NCBI GenBank assembly: GCA_963751335.1
Contig: CAVVUB010000001.1
Span: 1 to 64,000, forward strand
Reading direction: 5' to 3'
DNA length: 64,000 nt
DNA from: Bog-473 sp963751335
GTDB lineage: Bacteria; Actinomycetota; Acidimicrobiia; Acidimicrobiales; RAAP-2
Shown here: piece after piece, positions 56,546 through 64,000 of the stretch
Position numbering within the stretch: the first letter of the stretch is position 1
How the letters are laid out: each line of letters begins with the position of its first letter
Translations under genes and position numbers: made by a program
The notes under the pieces: generated by a model
What the model was told of the DNA's origin: nothing
The model's input: only the letters and a program-made list of their open reading frames with translations
Database searches by the model: none

Positions 56546-57219
56546 TCGGCCGCTACGCCTTGGCGTGCCTGGACATGGCCGGCACCACCGTGCGCGACGA
56601 CGGGGCGGTGGAGTCGGCCTTCGAGGCCGCACTGGCCTCGGTCGGGATCGAGCCGGGGAGCCGCCGGCACGCCGAGGCCCGGACCCTCGTGCTCGAGACC
56701 ATGGGCTGGTCCAAGGCGGACGTCTTCGCCGCCCTCCTCGATACGGACGCCGCCACCCGGGCCACCGCGGCCTTCGCCGTCGCCTACGAGCAGATCGTGG
56801 CCGGCGGGGCCGTGGCGGAGATCCCGGGGGCCCGGGGCGTGTTCCGCGAGCTGCGGGCGGCCGGCGTGCGGGTGTGCCTTTCCACCGGGTTCGCCCCGAG
56901 CACCCGGGACGCCCTCCTCGACGCGCTGGGCTGGCGCTCCGAGATCGACCTGGCCCTGTCGCCCGCCGACGTGGGGCGGGGGCGACCGGCCCCGGACCTG
57001 ATTCTCGGGGCCATGGAGCGGCTCGGCGTGGGAGATCCGATGGCCGTGGCCGTCGCCGGCGACACGGTGAGCGATCTGGCGGCGGGCGCGGCGGCCCACG
57101 CCGGCGCGGTGATCGGCGTCCTCAGCGGCGCCCACGACCGGGTCACCCTCGAGGCGGCGCCTCATACGGCATTGATTCTCGATATCACGGGACTGATCGA
57201 CGAACTGGAGACCTCCTGA
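56542..57219 (+). CDS. phosphonatase-like HAD hydrolase (TIGR03351-like)
   Basis: Motif I is ACLDMAGTTVRDDG, the DxAGT variant special to phosphonoacetaldehyde hydrolase and its relatives. The cap has Lys58 in LETMGWSKADVFAAL, placed like the Schiff-base lysine of PhnX (MGxxK). STGFAPSTRDALLDALGW is motif II; arginine in GRGRPAPDLILGAM replaces the usual motif III lysine, and AVAGDTVSDLAAGAAA is motif IV. A C-P bond-cleaving hydrolase acting on an aldehyde made by the preceding oxidase is the natural reading. GTG at 56542 overlaps its stop. The length is 225 residues. Confidence 0.87.
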   Translation: MIGRYALACLDMAGTTVRDDGAVESAFEAALASVGIEPGSRRHAEARTLVLETMGWSKADVFAALLDTDAATRATAAFAVAYEQIVAGGAVAEIPGARGVFRELRAAGVRVCLSTGFAPSTRDALLDALGWRSEIDLALSPADVGRGRPAPDLILGAMERLGVGDPMAVAVAGDTVSDLAAGAAAHAGAVIGVLSGAHDRVTLEAAPHTALILDITGLIDELETS

Positions 57220-57229
57220 GCTGGGGATC

Positions 57230-57285
57230 TCGACAAAAACTGAAACGTGTTCTATAATTGCACGCACAACCTGGGGATCCAGGAG
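57230..57285 (+). promoter_or_regulatory. strong promoter and leader of the ribD operon
   Basis: TCGACA (57230-57235) and a perfect TATAAT (57253-57258) are separated by 17 bases. The promoter is flanked by two copies of CTGGGGATC, at 57221-57229 and 57271-57279, exactly 50 bases apart. In the leader, CCTGG (57270-57274) can pair with CCAGG (57279-57283), overlapping the AGGAG ribosome site at 57281-57285. No FMN riboswitch is present, since only about 35 leader bases precede the ATG. Confidence 0.8.
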
Positions 57286-57299
57286 ACGAGGGCGTAGCC

Positions 57300-58289
57300 A
57301 TGGACGACGTGGAGCACATGGGGCGGGCGATCCAGCTGGCCGCCTCGGTCCGCTCCGCCACGACGCCCAACCCGTGGGTCGGGGCCGTGCTGGTGACCGC
57401 CGATGGCTCGACCGTCGTCGGCGAAGGTGCCACGGCACCGCCCGGGGGTGCCCATGCCGAGGTCACGGCCCTGCGCCAGGCCGGAGAAGCCGCCCGGGGG
57501 GCCACCCTGTACACCACCCTCGAGCCCTGTTCACACTACGGACGGACGCCGCCCTGCATCGAGGCCATCATCGACGCCGGGGTGGTCCGGGTCGTCATAG
57601 GCGTCGAGGACCCCGATCCCCAGGTGGCCGGGCGAGGTCTGGCCGCGCTGGCGGCCGCCCGCGTCGACGTGACCCTGGGCGTGGCGGCGGCCGAGGTATC
57701 CGACCAACTGGCGCCCTACCTCAAGCACCGCACGACTGGTCAGCCCTGGGTCGTACTGAAAATGGCGGCCAGCCTGGACGCCCGCACCGCGGCACCCGAT
57801 GGGACCAGCCGCTGGATCACCGGCGAGGAGGCCCGGCGCGACGTCCATCGCCTGCGGGCCGAGTCCGACGCCGTGCTGGTCGGGGCGGGAACGGTCCGAG
57901 CCGACGACCCCGAGCTGACCGTTCGTCTGGGGGACGGCGTCGAGCACCCACAGCCCCTCCGGGTGGTGCTGGGCCGTGCGCCCGGGAGCGCCCGGGTCCA
58001 CCCGGCCCTCGAGCTCTCGGGCGATCTCGGCCAGGTCTTGGACGAGCTCGGGCGGCGCGGGGTGCTCCAGGTGCTCGTGGAGGGTGGCGCCCGGGTGGCC
58101 CATGATTTCCACGCCGCCGGCCTGGTCGACCGCTACGTGCTGTACCTGGCTCCGGTCTTCTTCGGGGGCGACGACGCCCGACCGCTCTTTTCCGGTCCGG
58201 GAGCTGGCACAATTGACGATGTATGGAAGGGCAGGTTGGTTTCGGTGGAGCGCCTGGGTGACGATCTTCGAGTGGAGGTAGCGGCCTGA
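57300..58289 (+). CDS. ribD: bifunctional riboflavin biosynthesis deaminase/reductase
   Basis: The N-terminal deaminase reads MGRAIQLAASVRSATTPNPW, GAHAEVTALRQAGEAARGAT (HAE zinc/catalytic motif) and LEPCSHYGRTPPCIEAIIDA (PCxxxGxxPPC). The C-terminal reductase reads VVLKMAASLDARTAAPDGTS, ITGEEARRDVHRLRAESDAV and LVEGGARVAHDFHAAGLVDR. It carries out the second and third steps of riboflavin synthesis. ATG at 57300 has AGGAG 14 bases upstream. It has its own strong promoter and overlaps ribBA by one base. Confidence 0.96.
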   Translation: MDDVEHMGRAIQLAASVRSATTPNPWVGAVLVTADGSTVVGEGATAPPGGAHAEVTALRQAGEAARGATLYTTLEPCSHYGRTPPCIEAIIDAGVVRVVIGVEDPDPQVAGRGLAALAAARVDVTLGVAAAEVSDQLAPYLKHRTTGQPWVVLKMAASLDARTAAPDGTSRWITGEEARRDVHRLRAESDAVLVGAGTVRADDPELTVRLGDGVEHPQPLRVVLGRAPGSARVHPALELSGDLGQVLDELGRRGVLQVLVEGGARVAHDFHAAGLVDRYVLYLAPVFFGGDDARPLFSGPGAGTIDDVWKGRLVSVERLGDDLRVEVAA

Positions 58290-59509
58290 TGGGGTTCTCG
58301 AGCGTGCAGGACGCGGTCGATGCAGTCGCGCGCCTGGGCCTGGTCGTCGTGGTGGACGACGAGGACCGGGAGAACGAGGGTGACCTGGTCATGGCGGCCG
58401 AGGCGGCCACTCCCGAGAACATCGCCTTCTTCCTGGCCCACACGTCCGGGGTGATCTGCGTGCCACTCCTGCCCGAGCGGGCCGACGCCCTCGAGCTGCC
58501 CCTCATGGTGACGGCCAACACCGAGGCCCAGCGCACCGCGTTCACGGTGAGCGTCGACTATCGCCACGGTACGACGACGGGTATCTCGGCCTCCGACCGG
58601 GCCAGCACCATTGCCGCGCTGATCGATACCGGGACCCGGCCCAACGACCTGAACCGGCCCGGCCATATCTTCCCCCTGCGCTACCGGACCGGGGGCGTGC
58701 TCAAGCGAGCCGGACACACCGAGGCCACCGTCGATCTGAGCCGTGCTGCGGGGTTGTCGCCCGCCGGGGTGCTGTGCGAGATCATCACGGAGGACAAGTC
58801 GGAGATGGCGCGCCTGCCCGATCTCGAGCGCTTCGCCAAGAAGTTCGACTTGCCCTTGATCTCCATAGCCGACCTCATCCGGTACCGGCGCCAGAACGAG
58901 AAGCTGGTGCGCCTGGTTTCGGAGGCTCGCATCCCCGCCACCGGCCGCGAGTTCCGGGCATTGGTGTACGAGTCGGTGCTCGACCACGAGCAGCATCTCG
59001 CCCTCGTCATGGGAGACGTGGCCGGAAGCGAGGACGTCCTCGTGCGCGTGCACTCCGAGTGCCTCACCGGTGACGTCTTCGGATCGCTGCGCTGCGACTG
59101 CGGGCCCCAACTGCACGCCTCGCTGGACCTGATCGAGCGGGAGGGGCGTGGCGTCCTCATCTACCTGCGCGGGCACGAGGGTCGCGGGATCGGGCTCGGC
59201 CACAAGATCCGGGCGTACCAGCTCCAAGAAGAAGGAGCGGACACGGTCGATGCCAATCTGGCCCAGGGACTGCCGGTCGACAGCCGCGAGTACGGCATCG
59301 GCGCCCAAATGCTGGTCGACCTCGGTGTGACCACCATGCGCCTCATGACGAACAACCCGGTCAAGTACGGCGGCCTCGAGGGATTCGGTCTCGACATCAC
59401 GGAGCGGGTCCCGCTCCAACCCTCGCCGAACCCGGAGAACATCGCGTACCTGCGCACCAAGCGCGAACGGATGGGCCATCTTCTTCACGGTCTTGACGAC
59501 GCCCGCTGA
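58289..59509 (+). CDS. ribBA: bifunctional 3,4-dihydroxy-2-butanone-4-phosphate synthase / GTP cyclohydrolase II
   Basis: The RibB half has VVVVDDEDRENEGDLVMAAE, HTSGVICVPLLPERADALEL, GTTTGISASDRASTIAALID and RPGHIFPLRYRTGGVLKRAG. The RibA half, from about residue 205, has VRVHSECLTGDVFGSLRCDC (zinc cysteines), LIYLRGHEGRGIGLGHKIRA and MRLMTNNPVKYGGLEGFGLD. Both active sites look complete. It starts riboflavin synthesis from ribulose-5-phosphate (product of the upstream pentose pathway enzyme Rpe) and from GTP. ATG at 58289 overlaps the ribD stop. Confidence 0.97.
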   Translation: MGFSSVQDAVDAVARLGLVVVVDDEDRENEGDLVMAAEAATPENIAFFLAHTSGVICVPLLPERADALELPLMVTANTEAQRTAFTVSVDYRHGTTTGISASDRASTIAALIDTGTRPNDLNRPGHIFPLRYRTGGVLKRAGHTEATVDLSRAAGLSPAGVLCEIITEDKSEMARLPDLERFAKKFDLPLISIADLIRYRRQNEKLVRLVSEARIPATGREFRALVYESVLDHEQHLALVMGDVAGSEDVLVRVHSECLTGDVFGSLRCDCGPQLHASLDLIEREGRGVLIYLRGHEGRGIGLGHKIRAYQLQEEGADTVDANLAQGLPVDSREYGIGAQMLVDLGVTTMRLMTNNPVKYGGLEGFGLDITERVPLQPSPNPENIAYLRTKRERMGHLLHGLDDAR

Positions 59510-59582
59510 CCCGCCGCGGCGTGTGCCACAGTGAGGCCGTGATACCCGCCGCGATGGTGCGCCTGCCCGCCGGTCCCCGCTG

Positions 59583-60119
59583 ATGGCCGAAGCGGATCTC
59601 TTGGCCCTGCCCGAGGGCGCCCTCGACGATGTCGCGGCGCAGGTGGGCAACAACCTTCAGGGCGAGCACAATGGCACCGGTCTGCGCGTCGGAATTGCCT
59701 GCGCCCGCTTCAACGGCGGTGTGACGATCCGGCTCTTGCGGGGGGCGCTCGGGGCGCTGGCGACGGCCGGGACGGACCGCCGAGATGTCACGGTGGCCTG
59801 GGCGCCCGGGGCCTTCGAGCTGCCGTTGGTGGCCAGGGCCTTCGCTCATGCCGGCAAGGTCAACGCCGTGCTCTGCTTCGGCGCCGTGATCCGCGGCGAC
59901 ACGGGTCACTACGACTTCGTGGCCGGGCAGTGCGCGTCGGGCCTCCAGCGGGTCCAACTCGATACGGGGTTGCCGGTCGTCTTCGGTGTCCTGACGACCG
60001 ACACGCTCGAGCAGGCGCTCGAACGCTCACAGCCCGATCACTCCAACAAGGGGTACGAGGCGGCCCTCTCCGGGATCGAGATGGTGCGGCTCCTGCGCAC
60101 GCGCCCACTGTCGAGTTAG
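59583..60119 (+). CDS. ribH: 6,7-dimethyl-8-ribityllumazine synthase
   Basis: The core reads LRVGIACARFNGGVTIRLLR, VTVAWAPGAFELPLVARAFA, VLCFGAVIRGDTGHYDFVAG (phosphate-binding GxxxRG and the catalytic histidine) and VVFGVLTTDTLEQALERSQP. An N-terminal extension of about 30 residues precedes the usual start. It condenses the RibA/D-derived pyrimidine with the RibB product. It follows ribBA after 70 bases. The riboflavin synthase gene ribE, often in this cluster, is not seen in the window. Confidence 0.95.
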   Translation: MAEADLLALPEGALDDVAAQVGNNLQGEHNGTGLRVGIACARFNGGVTIRLLRGALGALATAGTDRRDVTVAWAPGAFELPLVARAFAHAGKVNAVLCFGAVIRGDTGHYDFVAGQCASGLQRVQLDTGLPVVFGVLTTDTLEQALERSQPDHSNKGYEAALSGIEMVRLLRTRPLSS

Positions 60120-60268
60120 AGGCTTCGGCTCCGGCCCCAGACGGGCATTCATGGAGCGTTCACGCGGCCGACACTCCGAGGACACCTCTCCTGCCTAGCG
60201 TGCAACAGCAGCGGCGGACCCGACGGACGCACGCACGCACGCCAACCGGACCGGTTCGGGAGGTCGGC

Positions 60269-61465
60269 ATGGAACGCACGGACGAGATGGCCCAGGCCGA
60301 GACGGCCCAGGCCGAGACGGCACCCGGTGACGACGGCCCGGTGGCCGCGCCCGGCCCACCGGCGGCACCCGCCGGGGACACGCCAGCCGAGGCCGACGCG
60401 CCCGCCTTCACCACAGGGCACGTCGGCCCGTCCGCCATCGACCCCAATGCCATCCGCTTCCGGGCCGGCGTGCGCCGCGAGGGTGCCTTCCGGGTGCGCT
60501 ACGTGACCGTGCACGGGTACCGCCGGGCCTACGTCGAGGCAGGCTCTGGGCCGGTGCTGCTCCTCATCCACGGCATCGGCGACAGCTCGGACAGCTGGCG
60601 CCCCGTCCTCGAGCAGTTGGCCGAGCATCACACCGTCGTCGCGCCGGACCTGCTCGGCCATGGTCGTTCCGAGAAGCCCCGGGCCGATTACACGGTGGCG
60701 GGCTATGCCAACGGGATGCGGGACCTCTTGAGCGTGCTCGAGATCGACCGCGCCACGGTATTGGGGCATTCGCTCGGCGGCGGCGTGGCGGCCCAGTTCG
60801 CCTACCAGTTCCCGGAGCGTTGCGAGCGCCTCGTCCTGGTGGGGAGTGGGGGAGTGGGCCGTTCGGTGAGTCCGCTGCTCCGCGTGGCGGCGATCCCGGG
60901 CGCCGAGGCGATCATGCCGCTCCTCGGAATCCCACCGGTCAAGTTTGTCAGCCGCGTGGGCGCCAACCTGCTGCGGATCCTCGATACCGCACTCGGCCGC
61001 GACGCCGAGGAAATGCTCGCCGTCTTCGACGCCCTGCCCAACACCGAGGCACGCAGAGCGATCCTGCGCACCTTGCGTTCGGGGGTGGACTGGCAGGGCC
61101 AGGTCATCACCATGCTCGATCGGGCCTACCTCGCCGAGGGCGTGCCCACCCTCATCATCTGGGGCCGACGCGACGCCATCATCCCGCTCGGCCACGCCCG
61201 CCTGGCCCATCTCGCCTTCCCGGGCAGCGAGCTCGAGATCTTCGACGAGGCCGGACATTTCCCGCATCACAGCGACCCGGCCCGCTTCGTCCGAGTCGTG
61301 CGCGAGTTCGTGCGGGCGACCGAACCCGCGGAGTACGCGCCAGGGGACTGGCGGGATCGTCTCGCCCGCGGCGGCATCCGGCCCAGGCACAAGATCATGG
61401 AGGCGGCCGCCACCGAGCTCCAGATGCTCGAGCCACCCGACGCTCCGGTCCCCGGTACGCACTGA
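60269..61465 (+). CDS. alpha/beta hydrolase
   Basis: After a low-complexity Ala/Glu/Pro N-terminus (tandem AQAETAQAETA), the fold reads VRYVTVHGYRRAYVEAGSGP, LLLIHGIGDSSDSWRPVLEQ (oxyanion HG), PDLLGHGRSEKPRADYTVAG, VLGHSLGGGVAAQFAYQFPE (nucleophile GHSLG), WGRRDAIIPLGHARL with the acid and FDEAGHFPHHSDPARF with the histidine. A soluble hydrolase of the MhpC/epoxide-hydrolase kind is likely; its substrate is unknown. ATG at 60269 follows GGGAGG. The basic tail (RPRHKIMEAA) is unusual. Confidence 0.88.
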   Translation: MERTDEMAQAETAQAETAPGDDGPVAAPGPPAAPAGDTPAEADAPAFTTGHVGPSAIDPNAIRFRAGVRREGAFRVRYVTVHGYRRAYVEAGSGPVLLLIHGIGDSSDSWRPVLEQLAEHHTVVAPDLLGHGRSEKPRADYTVAGYANGMRDLLSVLEIDRATVLGHSLGGGVAAQFAYQFPERCERLVLVGSGGVGRSVSPLLRVAAIPGAEAIMPLLGIPPVKFVSRVGANLLRILDTALGRDAEEMLAVFDALPNTEARRAILRTLRSGVDWQGQVITMLDRAYLAEGVPTLIIWGRRDAIIPLGHARLAHLAFPGSELEIFDEAGHFPHHSDPARFVRVVREFVRATEPAEYAPGDWRDRLARGGIRPRHKIMEAAATELQMLEPPDAPVPGTH

Positions 61466-61488
61466 GCGCGCCTCGTAGGATCGGCCTC

Positions 61489-61893
61489 GTGATGAGCGCT
61501 GCAGTCGTCTACGTCAAGGATCTGCGCCGGATGCGGGACTTCTACGGGGCCGCCTTCCGCATGGTGGCCGTCGACGAGGCAGAGGACTACTGCGTGCTCG
61601 AGTCCCAAGTTCTCACGCTGTCACTCGTGGCCGCACCCGACCGCATCGCAGCGAGGATCACTCCTTCGAACCCACCTTCGCGTCGAGAGAACGCTCCCAT
61701 CAAGCTGTCGTTCGGTGTCGACAGCCTCGAGGAACGACGCCCCGTTCTCGCCGAGTTCGGAGGTACCGTCGACCCGCCTCAGACCCAATGGTCGTTCCGT
61801 GGCGGCATCCATTGCGACGGCGTGGATCCGGAAGGCAATGTCCTGCAGCTGGTCCAGCCGGCCCCGCGAGCCGATACAGCGACGGACCACTAG
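61489..61893 (+). CDS. glyoxalase/VOC superfamily protein
   Basis: The product reads MSAAVVYVKDLRRMRDFYGA, AFRMVAVDEAEDYCVLESQV, the second beta-alpha-beta unit IKLSFGVDSLEERRPVLAEF and a final CDGVDPEGNVLQLVQPAP, a VOC-fold signature. The metal-binding residues are not clearly kept, so it may be a binding protein. TAGGAT at 61476-61481 ends seven bases before GTG 61489, which suggests a leaderless start there; ATG 61492 is the alternative. It converges with the thioesterase-like gene. Confidence 0.8.
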   Translation: MMSAAVVYVKDLRRMRDFYGAAFRMVAVDEAEDYCVLESQVLTLSLVAAPDRIAARITPSNPPSRRENAPIKLSFGVDSLEERRPVLAEFGGTVDPPQTQWSFRGGIHCDGVDPEGNVLQLVQPAPRADTATDH

Positions 61894-61899
61894 GAAGTC

Positions 61900-62301
61900 C
61901 TAATAGAGGATCAGCTGGGTGCAGCGGTAGGACGCCATGAGCCGGTCGGTGGTGTCGTTCATCACCGTGGCATCCCACACCTGGGTCGATCGGCCGAGAT
62001 GCAGTGGCGACGCCGTCGCCGTCACCTCTTCTCCCTCCCGCGCGCTGGAAAGGAATTGCGACGAGCAGTTCAGTGTCGTGAAGCTGCGGGCGCCGTCGGG
62101 CCAGTGACGGCTCACGCCGAACGCGCACAGCGCGTCGGCCATGGCGATGACCACCGGTGCCCACAGGTAACCGGTGCCGGCGATGAGGCTGTGGCCGACG
62201 GTGAGCCGGGCCACCATGTCACGGTCCTCTTCGGGCAAGGGCACGTCGATGCCCAGGAGTCGGAGGAAGTTCTGAGCGTCGTAGGGTTCGGCGGGCGCCA
62301 C
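61900..62301 (-). CDS. PaaI-like hotdog-fold thioesterase
   Basis: The core reads MVARLTVGHSLIAGTGYLWA, PVVIAMADALCAFGVSRHWP, FTTLNCSSQFLSSAREGEEV and TATASPLHLGRSTQVWDATV, the hotdog fold of PaaI/DUF4442-type thioesterases. The GTG at 62301 (VAPAEPYDAQNFLRLLGIDV) is preferred; the frame stays open to 62463 but that would run into hisG. It would cleave an unknown acyl-CoA. It is divergent from hisG. Confidence 0.75.
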   Translation of the reverse strand: MAPAEPYDAQNFLRLLGIDVPLPEEDRDMVARLTVGHSLIAGTGYLWAPVVIAMADALCAFGVSRHWPDGARSFTTLNCSSQFLSSAREGEEVTATASPLHLGRSTQVWDATVMNDTTDRLMASYRCTQLILY

Positions 62302-62416
62302 GGCCCACAGTGTGCCCGACCCGTGCCGCCGGCCGCGTCCCGCCGACTCCGCCGGCGGCGTTCCGCCGACGCCGGTCGCACGGAGGGCTTCGGTGCATCT
62401 GCGAAGATTGTGCGCC

Positions 62417-63313
62417 ATGCTCCGCCTCGTCCTGCCGAAAGGTTCGCTCGAACGCGCCACCATGCAGCTGTTCGAGGACGCCGACCTCGCCGTCGACCGC
62501 GCCTCGGACGTGGCCTACCGGGCCACCATCGACGACCCGCGCATCAGCGAGGTGCGCATTCTGCGACCCCAGGAGATCCCGCTCTACGTGGCGGACGGCC
62601 TCTTCGACCTCGGCATCACCGGCCGCGACTTGGTGGAGGAGCGGGGGAGCACCGTGGTCTCGCTCGGTGAGCTGTCCTACTCCAAGAACACGTCGAACCC
62701 GGCCCGGGTCGTGCTTGCCGTCGGTGCCGACTCCCCGGCCAACTCACTCGCCGAGCTGGCCGCCGGATTGGCCGGACGGGCCGCACCGCTCCGGGTCAGT
62801 ACCGAATACCCCGAGTTGACCCGCAGGGCGCTCGCCGCCCACGGCATCGAGGCCGACATCGCCCTGTCCTACGGGGCGACCGAGGCCAAGGTGCCCGACA
62901 TCGCGGACGCCGTGGTCGACATGACCGAGACGGGCGGAGCGCTGCGGGCCGCCGGCCTCAAGGTGATCGAGACCTTGCTCGTGTCACACACCGAGCTCGT
63001 CGCCAACCCGGCCGCCGCGGCGGACCCCGAGAAGCGTCACGCCATGGAACAGATCCTCACCCTGCTCCAGGGGACCCTCGAGGCGCGGGGCAAGGTGCTG
63101 GTCAAGCTCAACGTCTCGGCCGAGAACCTCGATGCCGTGCTCGGCGTGCTCCCCTCCATGCGCGCCCCGACCATTTCGGAGCTGTCCGGCGGTGGCGCCT
63201 ACGCACTCGAGACCGTCGTGGCCAAGTCCGGCATCAACACGCTGATCCCCGCTCTGCGCGACCAGGGGGCCACCGACATCTTGGAGCTCCCCCTCTCCAA
63301 GATCGTCCACTGA
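62417..63313 (+). CDS. hisG: ATP phosphoribosyltransferase (long form)
   Basis: The N-terminus LRLVLPKGSLERATMQLFED, VRILRPQEIPLYVADGLFDL, GITGRDLVEERG and the PRPP-binding ATEAKVPDIADAVVDMTETG are characteristic. The C-terminal ~75 residues (GKVLVKLNVSAENLDAVLGV, PTISELSGGGAYALETVVAK) form the regulatory domain that binds histidine, so this is the long homohexameric HisG. It starts histidine synthesis. ATG at 62417. No other his gene is in the window. A small cold-shock-like gene follows after two bases. Confidence 0.97.
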   Translation: MLRLVLPKGSLERATMQLFEDADLAVDRASDVAYRATIDDPRISEVRILRPQEIPLYVADGLFDLGITGRDLVEERGSTVVSLGELSYSKNTSNPARVVLAVGADSPANSLAELAAGLAGRAAPLRVSTEYPELTRRALAAHGIEADIALSYGATEAKVPDIADAVVDMTETGGALRAAGLKVIETLLVSHTELVANPAAAADPEKRHAMEQILTLLQGTLEARGKVLVKLNVSAENLDAVLGVLPSMRAPTISELSGGGAYALETVVAKSGINTLIPALRDQGATDILELPLSKIVH

Positions 63314-63315
63314 GG

Positions 63316-63591
63316 ATGGGCGGCCCCATCCCCTCCGCCGGGCCTCATCACGGGCGGGTCACCTCCTTCGACCGGACCCGCGGCCTTGGCCGGGTGCAAG
63401 AGTCCGACGGCACCGACTACGCGTTCCATGCCACCGCCATCGCCGACGGCAGCCGGAGCATCGAGGTCGACGCCGCGGTGGTCTTCACGGTCGTCCCGGG
63501 TCACCAGGGGTCCTTCGAAGCCCGGGCGCTGACACCGGCGACCGACTCTCGGCCGTCGGCGAAGCCGCCGTCGGCCCCTGCGCCGGCGTAG
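63316..63591 (+). CDS. cold-shock-domain-like protein
   Basis: GRVTSFDRTRGLGRVQESDG followed by TDYAFHATAIADGSRSIEVD and VVFTVVPGHQGSFEARAL matches a divergent cold-shock domain (five-strand OB fold), with the first aromatic RNP1 positions changed. A proline/alanine tail ends the 91-residue product. It likely binds nucleic acid or is a fold relative. ATG at 63316 is two bases after the hisG stop, so co-transcription is likely; the pair hisG plus this protein is seen in related actinobacteria to my recollection. Confidence 0.72.
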   Translation: MGGPIPSAGPHHGRVTSFDRTRGLGRVQESDGTDYAFHATAIADGSRSIEVDAAVVFTVVPGHQGSFEARALTPATDSRPSAKPPSAPAPA

Positions 63592-64000
63592 CGCGTCGCG
63601 AACACCTCGAGCGCGGCGTCCACCTCGTCGCGCTCGGCCGGTGGCCAGGAGGTCGAGCAGCAGTCCACGCACGACGGCCAGGCCGAGGCGGGCGTGCACG
63701 CGGATCGCCTCGGGGGCAGCGTCGATGCCGGCCTCGCGGGCCGCGGCCACGTTGAGGTCGAGCCAGCGGACCACGTCGCCCTCCAGGAGCGGGCGTAATG
63801 ACGCCTCACCTTGGAGGGCGCGGCCGTAGAGCGCGAAGAAGAGCCGTTCGAAGGGGCCCAGGTCGGGATCGGCGACGTAGGCCCAGACGTGCCGGATCAT
63901 GGCGTCGGTGGCCCAGCCGGCACGCTGCACCCGGGACGCCAGTTCGCCCTGGGTGCGCGCCTCGACCTCTTGGGCCACGGCCAGCAACAGGCCGTCGCGC
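63501..64000 (-). CDS. TetR-family regulator, C-terminal part, cut by the window edge and frame-disrupted
   Basis: Reading leftward from the window edge, LLAVAQEVEARTQGELASRV, VQRAGWATDAMIRHVWAYVA and PDLGPFERLFFALYGRALQG with VVRWLDLNVAAAREAGID form the helical ligand-binding domain of TetR proteins. Near 63640 the frame changes and continues ERDEVDAALEVFATRYAGAG to a stop at 63501, overlapping the end of the cold-shock-like gene by about 90 bases. The DNA-binding N-terminus lies beyond 64000. Its target and ligand are unknown. Confidence 0.65.

Noticed and set aside
57220..57300. FMN riboswitch before ribD
   Set aside because: The consensus promoter leaves only about 35 leader bases, far too few for the RFN element, and none of its conserved segments is seen.

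Overview
The window is GC-rich, mostly plus-strand bacterial DNA. The actinobacterial-type integration host factor mIHF, a SNF-like chain of pyr genes followed by mihF-gmk-rpoZ-coaBC-metK-priA-def-fmt-rpe-rib, a helicase-degenerate PriA, a CoaBC of the actinobacterial kind and many GTG starts all point to Actinomycetota. The overall mixture (ECF41 sigma factor, menaquinone genes, class 1 PyrD, no PyrK) fits a lineage such as Acidimicrobiia, but that rank is an inference. No rRNA, tRNA, CRISPR array or intact insertion sequence was recognised.

Layout. 1-10.6 kb is an accessory-looking stretch of isolated genes: a DUF1028 protein, a chloramphenicol-phosphotransferase-like kinase, three methyltransferases, a MerR-PP2C fusion, an acetyltransferase, a membrane-anchored serine hydrolase, an orphan periplasmic binding protein and a HAD hydrolase. 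10.9-13.3 kb holds a dehydrogenase, a carboxymuconolactone-decarboxylase-like protein and an ECF41 sigma factor. 13.3-18.8 kb is a menaquinone cluster (menE divergent from menB-menA, then menH and menD). 18.7-27.6 kb carries a broken HNH endonuclease, two small genes, a carotenoid-oxygenase-family gene, tyrS, a lipoprotein, a flavin reductase, several conserved small proteins and a NifU-domain protein.

From 27.7 kb the core begins: aroC-aroK-aroB-aroQ-pepP-efp-nusB (shikimate pathway, peptidase, translation and antitermination factors), a GntR regulator coupled to an NHL-repeat membrane protein, the pyrimidine operon pyrR-pyrB-pyrC-carA-carB-pyrD-pyrF under a PyrR-binding leader, then mihF-gmk-rpoZ-coaBC-metK, priA, def, fmt, rpe, ribD-ribBA-ribH and hisG. 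Stop/start overlaps of the ATGA or GTGA type link most neighbours, so large co-translated operons are likely. Apparent insertions into this core are a kinase plus an RCC1-repeat protein between def and fmt, and a two-gene phosphonate-type module (HpnW-like oxidase plus PhnX-like hydrolase) between rpe and ribD.

Many genes are broken by one-base frame changes. They are densest at 8.6-24 kb but also hit essential genes (tyrS, aroQ, pyrR, priA). This pattern is best explained by uncorrected indel errors in the assembly rather than by gene decay, so broken genes are annotated over their full reconstructed span. Many genes start with no leader, marked by a TANNNT -10 box 6-8 bases before the start codon.
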